A stretch of DNA of 26,001 bases from Pseudomonadota bacterium (GTDB taxonomy: Bacteria; Pseudomonadota; Alphaproteobacteria; Azospirillales; Azospirillaceae). This document shows, one piece after another, positions 1 through 14,499 of the stretch. The notes under the pieces were generated by a model. That model did not search any database. It saw only the letters and a program-made list of their open reading frames with translations, and had not been told where the DNA came from. A program made the translations under genes and the position numbers. Within the stretch, counting starts at the first letter, position 1, and every line of letters starts with the position of its first letter. The stretch is from assembly GCA_023416195.1 (NCBI GenBank), contig JAEZID010000128.1:1-26001 (forward strand), written 5' to 3'.

Positions 1-6146
<6,146 letters not shown>

Positions 6147-6182
6147 GACCCTGTCCTGCTTTCGTTCGGTGTGGAAAGGCTG

Positions 6183-6386
6183 TCAGGCGGCGGGGGTGAG
6201 GTCGGTCCAGGCCGCTTCGATGTGGTCCAGGCAGGCGGCGCGGCCGGCGGGACCGAAGACGCGGCTCCAGCCGTCGGGCTCGGCGGCGAACTCCGGCCAC
6301 AGGCTGTGCTGGCCGGCCGCGTTCACCAGCACGAGGAACTGGAGACCCTCGTCGTCGAAGGGATTGACGTAGTGGTCGTTGGTCAT
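6183..6386 (-). CDS. mbtH: MbtH-like protein
   Basis: This 67-residue protein has the MbtH family pattern: N-terminal NPFDDE, then SLWPEF, GW and a C-terminal CLDHIEAAWTDL. MbtH-like proteins bind NRPS adenylation domains and are often needed for their folding or activity. It lies 24 bases after entA and 36 bases before the NRPS start, so the NRPS in this operon is its expected partner. The length is normal for the family and no oddities are visible. Confidence 0.95.
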   Translation of the reverse strand: MTNDHYVNPFDDEGLQFLVLVNAAGQHSLWPEFAAEPDGWSRVFGPAGRAACLDHIEAAWTDLTPAA

Positions 6387-6410
6387 GGGACGGTCCTTAT
6401 CGTATGAGGG

Positions 6411-7160
6411 CTAGCAGCCCAGGGTCGCCCCGCCGTCTACCAGCACGTCGGCCATGGTGATGTGCCCGGCGGCGGGGGAGGCGAGAAAGGCGACGGTCTC
6501 GGCGATGTCCTGCGGGGTGGCCAGCTTGCCGAGCGGGATGCCCAGCTTGTGCTGGCCGGGATTTCCCTGGATGGTCCCGGCCGCCCCGTCCGGCCCGGAC
6601 CACATCGCCCGCTGCATCGGCGTGTCGGTGGAGCCGGGGGAGACGACGTTGCAGCGCACGCCGTAGGGGGCCAGCTCCAGCCCCAGCGTCCTGGTCAGGC
6701 TGGTCAGCGCCGCCTTCGACGCGCCATAGGCGGCCATGCCGGCCCTCGGCACATGGGCGGCGTTGGACGACACGCTGACGACGGCGCCCCGCCGCCGGCT
6801 CTTGAAGGCCGGCGCCACCGCCCGCATCAGGTGGAAGGGGCCGGCGACGTTGACGGCGAAGGTCTCCCGCCAGTCGGCGTCGTTCATCTCCTCTACCGCG
6901 CTCATCCGCAGGATGCCGGCGACGTTCGCCAGAACGTCGATGGCGATCCCTTCGGCGAACAGCGCCCGGCAGGTCCGGGCGACGGCGTCCGCGTCAGCGA
7001 TGTCGAGCGTCACGGTGCGGTAGGGGCGTTCCTCCCCGCTCCATCGACGGTCGAAGGCGATCACCACGGCGCCGCGCGCGTGGAAGCGGTCCGCCACCGC
7101 CTGGCCGATCCCCTGGTTGGCGCCGGTCACCCAAACGGTCTGGCCCTCGAAGTCCGTCAT
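6411..7160 (-). CDS. entA: 2,3-dihydro-2,3-dihydroxybenzoate dehydrogenase
   Basis: This 249-residue short-chain dehydrogenase would oxidise 2,3-dihydro-2,3-dihydroxybenzoate to DHB with NAD+. Visible features are the Rossmann motif TGANQGIG (12-19), catalytic serines in SVSSNAAHVPR (about 129-139), which match EntA rather than generic reductases, and Y145-G-A-S-K149. The C-terminal ITMADVLVDGGATLG is also EntA-like. The ATG at 7160 lies 8 bases after the entB stop. The frame stays open far upstream through entB, but that part is an antiphase reading of entB and was excluded. It sits in the order entC-entE-entB-entA, as in E. coli. DhbA is the Bacillus name for the same enzyme. Confidence 0.95.
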   Translation of the reverse strand: MTDFEGQTVWVTGANQGIGQAVADRFHARGAVVIAFDRRWSGEERPYRTVTLDIADADAVARTCRALFAEGIAIDVLANVAGILRMSAVEEMNDADWRETFAVNVAGPFHLMRAVAPAFKSRRRGAVVSVSSNAAHVPRAGMAAYGASKAALTSLTRTLGLELAPYGVRCNVVSPGSTDTPMQRAMWSGPDGAAGTIQGNPGQHKLGIPLGKLATPQDIAETVAFLASPAAGHITMADVLVDGGATLGC

Positions 7161-7168
7161 GCCGGTTC

Positions 7169-8050
7169 TCACGCCGCGACGGCCAGCTTGGGTTGCAGCA
7201 GCGCCCACCAGCCGTTGATGGTCGGCCGCGCCGCCAGTTCGGCGAAGCCGATCTCGATCCCGGCCGCCTTCCAGCCGTCGACCAGCCGCATCACCGTGAT
7301 GGAATCGAGACCGAAATCCAGCAGGTCGTCGTCGTCCCCCGGCTCCTCGTCCAGGGACGCCAGCAGGGCGCGGCGCACTCCCTCCTTGCTGAGCGCATCG
7401 GCCGGAGCGGTGCTCAGGAGGCTGTCGGCCAGGAGGCTGTCGGAATGCAGCGTCCGTCCGGCGTTGCGCGCGACGTAGCGCAGGGCCATCAGATGGTCCT
7501 CGCGCGTGAAATCGGCGATGGCGTCGGCCACCAGGAAGGGCTTGATGCCGCGCATGAAGGCCTCGACCGCCGTCTGCATCACGCCGATGTGCGCGTAGAC
7601 GCCGCAGATCAGAAGCTGGTCGCGCCCTCCCTCCGCCAGGATCTCGGCGAGCGGGGCGCGGTAGAAGGCGCTGTAGCGCCATTTGGTCAGCACCCGGTCG
7701 TCGGCCTCGGGGGCAAGCGCGGCGACGATGCCGGCCTCGTCCGGCTTGCGGGTCAGGCCCGGTCCCCACATGTCGTTCAGCAGGGCGCGATCCTCGTCCG
7801 ACTGCACGGCGGGCTGCGCGGTGTAGACGACCGGCACGCCCAGCGCCTTCAGGTGGCGCTTCAGCCGGGCGATGGTGTCGATGCACCGGGCAATGGCCGG
7901 ATTGTCCGCCCCGTAGAAGCCCACGAAATAGTCCTGCATGTCATGGATCAGCAGAACCGCGCGGTCGGGATCGAAGCTCCAGGACACCTTGTCCTGCGGC
8001 AGATCGGCGGGGGCGGGCAGGGCGTAGGGGGCGATGGATCGGATGGTCAT
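7169..8050 (-). CDS. entB: Isochorismatase / aryl carrier protein (EntB/DhbB)
   Basis: This 293-residue bifunctional protein has an N-terminal isochorismatase domain (about 1-210), which hydrolyses isochorismate to 2,3-dihydro-DHB and pyruvate, and a C-terminal aryl carrier domain (about 225-290). The isochorismatase shows LLIHDMQDYF, KWRYSAFY and ICGVYAHIGVMQTA, all typical of EntB. The carrier motif DFGLDSIT places the phosphopantetheine serine at S250. The linker holds a short duplication (ADSLLADSLL). The ATG at 8050 overlaps the entE stop as ATGA, indicating translational coupling. EntE would load DHB on S250 and the first NRPS condensation domain would accept it. Confidence 0.96.
   Translation of the reverse strand: MTIRSIAPYALPAPADLPQDKVSWSFDPDRAVLLIHDMQDYFVGFYGADNPAIARCIDTIARLKRHLKALGVPVVYTAQPAVQSDEDRALLNDMWGPGLTRKPDEAGIVAALAPEADDRVLTKWRYSAFYRAPLAEILAEGGRDQLLICGVYAHIGVMQTAVEAFMRGIKPFLVADAIADFTREDHLMALRYVARNAGRTLHSDSLLADSLLSTAPADALSKEGVRRALLASLDEEPGDDDDLLDFGLDSITVMRLVDGWKAAGIEIGFAELAARPTINGWWALLQPKLAVAA
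7415..7444. repeat. 15-bp tandem repeat in the EntB interdomain linker
   Basis: CAGGAGGCTGTCGGC is followed by a copy with one change at the last base. It encodes ADSLLADSLL between the isochorismatase and aryl carrier domains. Confidence 0.85.
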
Positions 8051-9753
8051 GGCGAAGGCGTTCCCTGTGAGGCATGGCCGTTGGCCGCCGGCTCGGGAAG
8101 GTCGCGCTTCACCCGCTCGCGCAGGCTCTGCTTGTCGACCTTGCCGACGGCGGTCTTGGGCAGTTCGGTGACGAAGACGAAGCGGTCCGGCAGCTTGAAA
8201 TCGGCCAGCCCGCGCTCGCGCAGGAAGCGGCGCAGCTCCGATGGCCGGGTTTCCGATGGCCGGGTGTCGGCCGGCGCGACGAGGAAGGCGCAGGAGCGTT
8301 CGCCCATCAGCGGGTCGGGCATGGCCACGACGGCGGCATGGCCGACGGCGGGATGGGCGGCCAGAACGTCCTCCACCTCCTGCGCGTCGATCTTCTCGCC
8401 GCCCCGGTTGATCTGGTCCTTGCTGCGGCCGCAGACGATCAGATTCCCGTCGGCCATCATGCTGACCAGATCGCCGCTGCAATAGAACCCCTCGGCATCG
8501 AAGACGCGGGCATTGTGCGGCGCGGCCTTGTAGTAGCCGCGAAAGGTGTAGGGGCCGCGGGTCCACAGCTCCCCCACCTCGCCGGGGGCGACCGGGCGGC
8601 CGGACGCGTCGAGGATGCGGATTTCGTCGTCCGGGCTCATCGGGCGGCCCTGGGTGTGGACGACGGTCCAGGGATCGTCGTCGAGGCGGGTGTAGTTCAC
8701 CAGCCCTTCCGCCATGCCGAACACCTGCTGAAGCCGGCAGCCCAGCCGCTCCGGCACCCGTTCGGCGACGGCGGGGCTGAGCTTGGCGCCGCCCACCTGA
8801 ACGACGTCGAGGCTCGACAGGGCGGAGGAAGCGCCGGGGGCGGCGTCCAGCCAGACCGACAGCATCGGCGGTACCAGCGCCGCCCAGGTGACGCGATGCC
8901 GCTCGATCAGGGGAAAGCAGGTGGCCGGGCCGGGGTCGCCGGCCATCACCACGGTGCCGCCGGCGTGGAACACGCCGAGCGCGCCGGGCGAGCTGAGCGT
9001 GAAGTTGTGAGGTGCCGGCAGGGCGCAGAGGAAACGGCAGCCGTCGTCCAGCCCGCAGATCTCGGCGCTGCGGCGCACGCTGTAGAGATAGTCGTTGTGG
9101 GTGCGCGGGATCAGCTTCGGCGTGCCGGTGCTGCCGCCGGACAGCTGGAAGAAGGCGACGCCCGTCGCGTCGATGACGCTGTCCGGCCTGGCGTCCTCCG
9201 CGACGTCGAGCGGCTCGCCACAGGCCCAGGCGAAGCTGCCGATCACCGCGTCCGAAGGGGCGCCGAGCAGCAGCAGCCGGTCACGGCCGACCGCTTCGGC
9301 CAGCAGGGCCGTCAGCGATCCCGGACGCGCGCCGGCCGGATCGGCCGTCACCAGCGGGTGATCCTTTGCCAGCACCGCCAGCGTCGGTTCGATCTGGTGC
9401 GCGTAGGCCGTCAGCTCGAAGGCGCCGTGGTTGTTCAGCGCGTTGACCGGCACCACGCCGCATTTCAGCAGGGCGAGGAAGACCAGATAAAATTCCGCGC
9501 GGTTCGGCAACTGCACGAGAGCGGTGTCGCCGGCCTTGAGGCCACGGGCCTGGAAGGCCGCCGCCAGCCGGTCGGAAAGCCGCTGCACGTCGGCGTAGCG
9601 GAACCGGCGCTCGCCGCACAGGATGGCGGTGGCCTCCGCCGCTTCGCCGCGATGCCGCTCCACCACGTCGGTCAGCGGATCGTCGGTCCAATACCCCTTC
9701 GCCCGGTAACGGGCGGCCAATTCCTGCGGCCAGGGAGTATGGACGACGCTCAC
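8047..9753 (-). CDS. entE: 2,3-dihydroxybenzoate-AMP ligase
   Basis: This 568-residue stand-alone adenylation enzyme activates DHB as an acyl-adenylate and transfers it to the aryl carrier domain of EntB. Diagnostic motifs are LSGGSTGTPKLIPRTHNDY (around residue 200), which is nearly the EntE/DhbE sequence, and FGMAEGLVNYTRLDDDPW. The C-terminal region has YCSGDLVSMMADGNLIV, GRSKDQINRGGEKI and a final TAVGKVDKQSL with the catalytic lysine. I chose the GTG at 9753 because it overlaps the entC stop (GTGA) and is followed directly by an EntE-like N-terminus; no ATG fits. It is slightly longer than the roughly 540 residues usual for EntE, partly through a 5-residue duplication near the C-terminus. 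Confidence 0.96.
   Translation of the reverse strand: MSVVHTPWPQELAARYRAKGYWTDDPLTDVVERHRGEAAEATAILCGERRFRYADVQRLSDRLAAAFQARGLKAGDTALVQLPNRAEFYLVFLALLKCGVVPVNALNNHGAFELTAYAHQIEPTLAVLAKDHPLVTADPAGARPGSLTALLAEAVGRDRLLLLGAPSDAVIGSFAWACGEPLDVAEDARPDSVIDATGVAFFQLSGGSTGTPKLIPRTHNDYLYSVRRSAEICGLDDGCRFLCALPAPHNFTLSSPGALGVFHAGGTVVMAGDPGPATCFPLIERHRVTWAALVPPMLSVWLDAAPGASSALSSLDVVQVGGAKLSPAVAERVPERLGCRLQQVFGMAEGLVNYTRLDDDPWTVVHTQGRPMSPDDEIRILDASGRPVAPGEVGELWTRGPYTFRGYYKAAPHNARVFDAEGFYCSGDLVSMMADGNLIVCGRSKDQINRGGEKIDAQEVEDVLAAHPAVGHAAVVAMPDPLMGERSCAFLVAPADTRPSETRPSELRRFLRERGLADFKLPDRFVFVTELPKTAVGKVDKQSLRERVKRDLPEPAANGHASQGTPSP
8237..8266. repeat. 15-bp tandem repeat near the EntE C-terminus
   Basis: TCCGATGGCCGGGTT is followed by a copy differing at the last base. 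It encodes two copies of a TRPSE-like segment in the C-terminal subdomain of the ligase. Confidence 0.85.
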
Positions 9754-10964
9754 GACGCCATCTCCACCGTCGCCGTCGGGAGGGAGGTCCCGACGCCGAA
9801 CAGGTTCAGCATGGTGGCGAGCTTGGCCGCCGTCTCTTCCCACTCCGCCGCCGGATCGGACCCGGCGACGATGCCCGCCCCGGCGTAGAGGCGCAGCCGC
9901 CGCCCCTGGATCAGCCCGCAGCGGATGGCGAGCGCCCATTCGCCGTTGCCCCGGCTGTCCATCCAGCCGACCATGCCGCAGTACCAGTTGCGGCTGTAGC
10001 CTTCCAGCCGGGCGATGGCGTCGCGGGCGAGATCGGTCGGCGTGCCGCAGACCGCCGGGGTCGGGTGCAGCGCGTGGGCCAGACGCAGCGACGACACCGC
10101 CGGATCGGCCAGTTCTCCGGTCAGTTCGCTGGACAGGTGCAGCATGGTCGGCGTGCGGATCACGCTCGGCTCGTCCGGCACGGACAAGCGGCTGCAATGA
10201 CCGGCCAAGGCGTCGCGCACGGCGTCGACGACGTAGCGATGCTCCGTCCGGTCCTTTCCGGAGGCCAGCAGGGCGGCGGTGCGTTGCCGTTCCACCTCGG
10301 CCGACGCGCTGCGCGGCGCGGAGCCGGCCAGGGGATTGCTGACCACGGTGCGGCCGGTCTTGCGGATCAGCAGTTCCGGGCTGGCCCCCACCAGCGTCTG
10401 CCCGTAGGCGACCGGCGCGGCGAAGACATAGGCGCCGGGATTCTGCCGCAGCAGCGCCCGCAGCAGCCGGTCCGTCGCGAAGCCGCGATGCGCTTCGACG
10501 TCGAGCGGGCGCGACAGGACCACCTTCCTCAGCGGCGTGTCGCGGAACAGCCCGAGCGCCTGATCCACCGCCGCCTCGAACGCGCGGCGGCCGACGGTCT
10601 CCTCGATGGCGGCCAGTTCGGCGGACAGCTCATCCGCCGCCGCCGGGGACGAGGCGGCGAACCGGTCGGCGTCCTCGTGTTCGTAACGCTGCGGAATGAA
10701 CAGGCGGGCCTGCTGGCGGCTGTCGAACGGGACGGCGCCCACCAGGATCGGGTTGTCGATGCCCTGGGCGGCGCGCCTGCGGAAGGCGCCGTGGAGCGCC
10801 TCCTCCCATCCGCCGCCGGCGAAGCGGTCGTCGTCGAGGGCCACGTCGAGCCGCTCCTCCACGCCGAAGGCTTTCAGGACGCGGCCGCGCGAGGCGAAGG
10901 CGAAATCCGGGCCGGAACGGCCGCCGGGCGATTTTTCCCCAAGGGGCAGAGGTAGAACGTCCAT
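9750..10964 (-). CDS. entC: Isochorismate synthase
   Basis: This 404-residue chorismate-utilising enzyme converts chorismate to isochorismate, the first committed step to DHB. Visible motifs are KVVLSRPLDV, holding the expected general-base lysine, VSNPLAGSAPR, LHPTPAVCGTP, and the C-terminal YSRNWYCGMVGWMD and LYAGAGIVAGSDPAAEWEET that ligate magnesium in the family. An upstream in-frame ATG exists at 10988, but the ATG at 10964 has GGAGG ten bases before it, so I prefer it. It is the first gene of the biosynthetic operon, with a Fur-type palindrome about 150 bases upstream. Confidence 0.95.
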   Translation of the reverse strand: MDVLPLPLGEKSPGGRSGPDFAFASRGRVLKAFGVEERLDVALDDDRFAGGGWEEALHGAFRRRAAQGIDNPILVGAVPFDSRQQARLFIPQRYEHEDADRFAASSPAAADELSAELAAIEETVGRRAFEAAVDQALGLFRDTPLRKVVLSRPLDVEAHRGFATDRLLRALLRQNPGAYVFAAPVAYGQTLVGASPELLIRKTGRTVVSNPLAGSAPRSASAEVERQRTAALLASGKDRTEHRYVVDAVRDALAGHCSRLSVPDEPSVIRTPTMLHLSSELTGELADPAVSSLRLAHALHPTPAVCGTPTDLARDAIARLEGYSRNWYCGMVGWMDSRGNGEWALAIRCGLIQGRRLRLYAGAGIVAGSDPAAEWEETAAKLATMLNLFGVGTSLPTATVEMAS

Positions 10965-10974
10965 GGAAAGCGAG

Positions 10975-10979
10975 CCTCC
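10975..10979 (-). promoter_or_regulatory. Ribosome binding site deciding the entC start
   Basis: The minus strand reads GGAGG here, ten bases before the ATG at 10964. The alternative ATG at 10988 has no comparable purine run, so the shorter protein is favoured. Confidence 0.6.
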
Positions 10980-11111
10980 ACTGTCCATCCGCAGCCGCGG
11001 ACGACGTTGACGGGTATGGAACGGTGCGCCGCCGTTCGTTGCGGTGGGCGCCAGAGGGCGTTGGGCGTGGCTGACGGCTCCGTCGCGCCACGAACTGCGC
11101 CCTTATCTAAG

Positions 11112-11131
11112 TGCAAATGATTCTTATTCTC
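11112..11131 (-). promoter_or_regulatory. Fur-type iron box upstream of entC
   Basis: On the minus strand 11131-11113 reads GAGAATAAGAATCATTTGC, which by my count matches the classical 19-base Fur box at 14 positions. A 15-base core (TAAGAATCAYTTGCA) is shared, in the same orientation, with the box upstream of the DUF3325 gene. It lies about 150 bases before entC in AT-rich DNA that contrasts with the GC-rich surroundings. Iron repression by Fur or a functional analogue is the expected role. Confidence 0.7.
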
Positions 11132-11153
11132 AATAAAAAACTCTCGCCTAAGC

Positions 11154-11168
11154 TGCAAATCATTTGAG
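11154..11168. promoter_or_regulatory. Possible second, weaker iron box
   Basis: TGCAAATCATTTGAG contains the perfect odd palindrome CAAAT-C-ATTTG and lies about 25 bases from the stronger box. It could extend a Fur binding region over the entC promoter. The match to the consensus is partial, so this is tentative. Confidence 0.35.
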
Positions 11169-11231
11169 AAATGAATACTTTCGGATGATATTCGAAGACC
11201 GGCTCAGACCGGCTTCTCACGCCTTGCCCCG

Positions 11232-11247
11232 CCCCGGCAGGCCGGGG
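11232..11247 (-). terminator. GC hairpin downstream of the RND gene
   Basis: CCCCGG-CAGG-CCGGGG forms a 6-bp stem with a 4-base loop, 35-50 bases after the RND pump stop on the minus strand. There is no T-tract, so it is only a possible terminator or an RNA-stabilising hairpin. Confidence 0.35.
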
Positions 11248-11281
11248 AGGGGGCGCGCCGGCCGTGAACCTCAACGGGCCG

Positions 11282-14200
11282 TCAGCCCATCCCCTCCGCC
11301 CGCCGTCCCGGCGCCAGCGCGCTCAGCCGGTCGGACATCCGGAACACCAGCGACATGACCACCGGCAGCACGGTGACCGTGACCAGGCTGGAGATCAGCA
11401 GGCCGCACAGCACGACCAAACCCAATCCGCGATACAGTTCCGTGCCCGCGCTGGGCACCATCACCATCGGCACCAGCCCGGCGATGCTCGTCACCGTGGT
11501 GATCAGGATCGGGCTCAGGCGGCTCTGCAACGCTTCGGCGATGGCGTCGGCGCCGGACATGCCGTTGCTCTTGCGGTTCTCGGCCGCCCGCTCGACGATC
11601 AGGATCGGATTGTTCACCACCGTGCCGACCAGGACGAGGAAACCCATCATGGTCAACACGTCGAAGGGCTGCGGAGCGCCGAACCCGTCCCACAGCCCGG
11701 CGGCGGCGTTGTAGAGCCACAGCCCGACCAGCCCGCCGCCGATGCCGGTCGGCACCACCGCCATGATGATCAGCGGATAGCCCCAATGGGCGAAGACGGC
11801 GACCAGCACCAGATAGGTGATGGCGAGCGCCAGCAGGAAGCCGCCGGCCAGGGCGGAACGGAGGTCGTCCAGCGCCCCGCCGGCCCCGGTGATGCGGGTC
11901 GTCATCCCGTCGGGAATGACGCCTTCGGCCCGCAGCCTGTCGACCAGATCGCGCCGCACCGCCTCGATGCCGGTTTCCAGCGCCACCGAACGCGGCGGGA
12001 TGATGGTCAGGGTGACCGTCCGCAGCCCGTCGATGCGCGAGATGGCGGAGGACCCCACGGTTTCCCGCAGTTCCGCCAGGCTCGACAGCGGCACCGGCGC
12101 GCCGCGCCCGGTGTGCAGCACCAGATCGGCGAAGCCCTGGCGGTCGCGGCCGATGCCGTCGGCCACCCGCAGATGGATGTCGAGCTTCTCGTCGTTCAGC
12201 AGATATTCGTCGGCGAAGGCCCCGTCCGAATAGGCGCGCAGCGTGTAGCCGAGGTCGGCCAGCCCGATCCCCATCTCGCCGGCCCGGTCCCAGTTCGGGT
12301 GCAACTCCAGGAAAGGCTGCGACATGGCGAGCGTGGGCGGCGAGGGATCGCTGTTGGCCTGCCCGTCGGGGAACAGCTCGTCGGCGTGGTCGAGCACCGC
12401 CAGCGACGTCGCGTAGAGCGTCTTCAGGTCGCCGCCGCTCAGCTCCAGGCTGATGGCGCGGGCGCCGCCGCTGTTGCCGGAGAAGATGGACCCGCGCGTG
12501 GCGAAGGCCCGCATGCCGGGAATGGCCCGCATCCGTTCGGTGATCCCGGCGATCAGCGCGTCGGTGTCGGCGGGATCGGACGGCTCCGTCACGAAGCGGA
12601 TGAAGCCGGGCCTGATGAAGCTGAGATTGACGCGGAGCGGTGGAATGCCGCTGTCCGCCTGCGTTCCGGCGGCGGCTCCCACCCGGCCGCTCAGCACCGG
12701 GTCGATCTGCCGCCAGACCTCCAGCATGGTGTCCATGTTGTAGCCGGGCGGGGCGGACATGAAGCTGAACACCGTCGCCTCCTCGCCCTCCGGCAGATAC
12801 TCGGCCGGTGGCACCATGTGGAACAGCACGCCCGCGATCGCCGCGGCGGTCGCCGCCAGGATGGCCAGTTCCCGGCCGGCCCCGCGCAGCATCCAGCGCA
12901 CGGCGGCGGCAAGCCGTCCGTTCGGCTCCGTGTCCTTCGGCTTCGCCGGGGCGATGGCCCAGCGGCCGGCGACGATGGGAACCAGGGTGAGCGCCACCAG
13001 CATCGACGTCACCACGGCGCCGGTGATGGCGATGGCGATGTCGGAATAGAGCTGGCCCGCCTCCATCCGGATGAACATCACCGGCAGGAAAACCAGAACG
13101 GTGGTCAGGGTGGAAGACAGGATGGCGGGCCACACCTCGGCGATGCCGTCGGCGGCGGCCGCGTCCCGCGACTTGCCCATCCGCAGATGGCGGGCGATGC
13201 TGTCCAGCGCCACCACGCTGTTGTCCAGCGTCATGCCGATGGCGAAGGCGATGCCCGACAGCGAGATGACGTTGATGGTGCGCCCGCTTGCCGCCAGCAC
13301 CAGCAGGGTCGCCAGCGTGCAGACCGGCATGCTGGCGGCGGCGACCGCGGTGGCGGGAATGGAGCGCAGGAACAGCAGCAGCACCACCCCGGCCAGCAGG
13401 CTGCCGGCGATCAGGTTGTCCAGCACGTTGTCGATCGACCGCACCATGTAGCGCACGTCTTCCGACAGCAGGCGCATGGTCAGGCCGCGTTCCTTCAGGG
13501 CGTGGCGGTTCAGCTCGTCCACCGTGGCCGTCACCGCCTCCTTGATGGCGATGACGTTGGCGCCGGCCCGCTTGCCGATGGCGATCAGCAGCGTCGGCCG
13601 GCCATCGGCGAAGGCGAGGCTGCGCGCCTCCCGCGGCGCCATCCGCACCGCGCCGAGGTCGCGCAGACGGATGGCGGCGCCGTTCTCCCGCGCGACCGTC
13701 AGGTCGGCCAGATCCTCCAGGTCGGAGAAGCGCCCGATGGTGCGCAGGAAATAGCGCCGCTTGCCGAAGTCCCGGTCGCCGCCGGAGACGTCGCGGTTGC
13801 GCGCCCGGATGGCGTCGCGCACGGTCCCCACGTTCACCCCGCGGGCGGCCAGCTTCAGCGGGTCCAGTTCGATGTGGATCTCCTGCGCGGCCCCGCCGAT
13901 CACCTCGGCCTTGGCCACGCCCGGCACCCGCTCCAGCCGGGGACGAAGGACATTCTCGATCCAGTTCGTCTCGCGCTGGATCGACGCCGCGTCGGTGGCG
14001 CCGTCCAGCCGTTCCACGCCATAGAACAGGAACGGTTCGGCGGACGAGGATTCGGCGACGATGCGCGGCCGGTCCACCGTCTCCGGATAGTCGGTGACCT
14101 GCGACAGGGCGTTGTCGATGTTGGTCAGCGCCTCGTTGATCGCGACGTCGGGCGGGAATTCCATCTCGACCAGGCCGCCGCCGAACTCGGCGCGGGACAG

Positions 14201-14434
14201 CAGGCGGACGAGTCCGGGAACGCCGCGCAGGAACTTCTCCTGCTCGATCAGGATTTCCTGTTCGACGTCCTGCGGCGTGGCGCCGGGCCAGTTGGTCTCG
14301 ACCATGATCCAGCGCGGGCTGATGTCCGGTATCATCTGCACGGGGATGCGGAAGACCGACACCGCGCCCAGCAGGCACAGGATCAGGATCGCGACCAGCG
14401 CGGTCAGCGGGTTGCGGAGGATCAGCCGTGTCAT
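11282..14434 (-). CDS. RND-family efflux pump inner-membrane permease
   Basis: This 1050-residue proton-driven permease has the AcrB/HAE1 architecture: a TM helix at the N-terminus (LTALVAILILCLLGAVSVF), two large periplasmic loops, and paired groups of TM helices. In TM4, AIGMTLDNSVVALDS places the proton-relay aspartate at D404 with N405, a DN pair seen in many HAE1 pumps in place of the AcrB DD. RND pumps move substrates from the periplasm or membrane through an adaptor to an outer-membrane channel. The adaptor is the preceding gene; no outer-membrane factor is in the window. The ATG at 14434 begins MTRLILRNPLTAL. An upstream start at 14479 would add residues encoded by the 13-bp tandem repeat and is less likely. 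Siderophore export is inferred from context; a general drug-efflux role is the alternative. Confidence 0.92.
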   Translation of the reverse strand: MTRLILRNPLTALVAILILCLLGAVSVFRIPVQMIPDISPRWIMVETNWPGATPQDVEQEILIEQEKFLRGVPGLVRLLSRAEFGGGLVEMEFPPDVAINEALTNIDNALSQVTDYPETVDRPRIVAESSSAEPFLFYGVERLDGATDAASIQRETNWIENVLRPRLERVPGVAKAEVIGGAAQEIHIELDPLKLAARGVNVGTVRDAIRARNRDVSGGDRDFGKRRYFLRTIGRFSDLEDLADLTVARENGAAIRLRDLGAVRMAPREARSLAFADGRPTLLIAIGKRAGANVIAIKEAVTATVDELNRHALKERGLTMRLLSEDVRYMVRSIDNVLDNLIAGSLLAGVVLLLFLRSIPATAVAAASMPVCTLATLLVLAASGRTINVISLSGIAFAIGMTLDNSVVALDSIARHLRMGKSRDAAAADGIAEVWPAILSSTLTTVLVFLPVMFIRMEAGQLYSDIAIAITGAVVTSMLVALTLVPIVAGRWAIAPAKPKDTEPNGRLAAAVRWMLRGAGRELAILAATAAAIAGVLFHMVPPAEYLPEGEEATVFSFMSAPPGYNMDTMLEVWRQIDPVLSGRVGAAAGTQADSGIPPLRVNLSFIRPGFIRFVTEPSDPADTDALIAGITERMRAIPGMRAFATRGSIFSGNSGGARAISLELSGGDLKTLYATSLAVLDHADELFPDGQANSDPSPPTLAMSQPFLELHPNWDRAGEMGIGLADLGYTLRAYSDGAFADEYLLNDEKLDIHLRVADGIGRDRQGFADLVLHTGRGAPVPLSSLAELRETVGSSAISRIDGLRTVTLTIIPPRSVALETGIEAVRRDLVDRLRAEGVIPDGMTTRITGAGGALDDLRSALAGGFLLALAITYLVLVAVFAHWGYPLIIMAVVPTGIGGGLVGLWLYNAAAGLWDGFGAPQPFDVLTMMGFLVLVGTVVNNPILIVERAAENRKSNGMSGADAIAEALQSRLSPILITTVTSIAGLVPMVMVPSAGTELYRGLGLVVLCGLLISSLVTVTVLPVVMSLVFRMSDRLSALAPGRRAEGMG

Positions 14435-14460
14435 TCCGTGGCGCTCCCGTCCGTCGACCT

Positions 14461-14499
14461 CATCAACCGACCCCATCAACCGACCCCATCAACCGACCA
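14461..14499. repeat. 13-bp tandem repeat, three copies, across the adaptor stop codon
   Basis: CATCAACCGACCC repeats with period 13 at 14461, 14474 and 14487, the last copy slightly short. It contains the adaptor stop codon and fills most of the 54-base gap before the RND start. The unit is not a multiple of three, so loss or gain of a copy upstream of the first stop would change frame. Confidence 0.9.

Larger units (their letters stand above)
10965..11281. other. Intergenic region: entC leader/promoter and end of the RND operon
   Basis: This 317-base stretch between the RND pump stop and the entC start carries the AT-rich iron-box region (about 11100-11180), a GC hairpin near the RND stop, and roughly 130 bases of GC-rich leader before entC. 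Antiphase open frames across the leader show no recognisable protein, so I call no gene here. Promoter hexamers could not be assigned with confidence. Confidence 0.6.

Noticed and set aside
11271..14378. Minus-strand open frame of about 1035 codons overlapping the RND gene in another phase
   Set aside because: It is an antiphase reading of the RND coding DNA. The true frame has clear TM helices and RND motifs.
14435..14479. Upstream start of the RND gene adding 15 residues
   Set aside because: The extra residues come from the 13-bp repeat and are hydrophilic. RND permeases normally begin a few residues before TM1, which fits the ATG at 14434.
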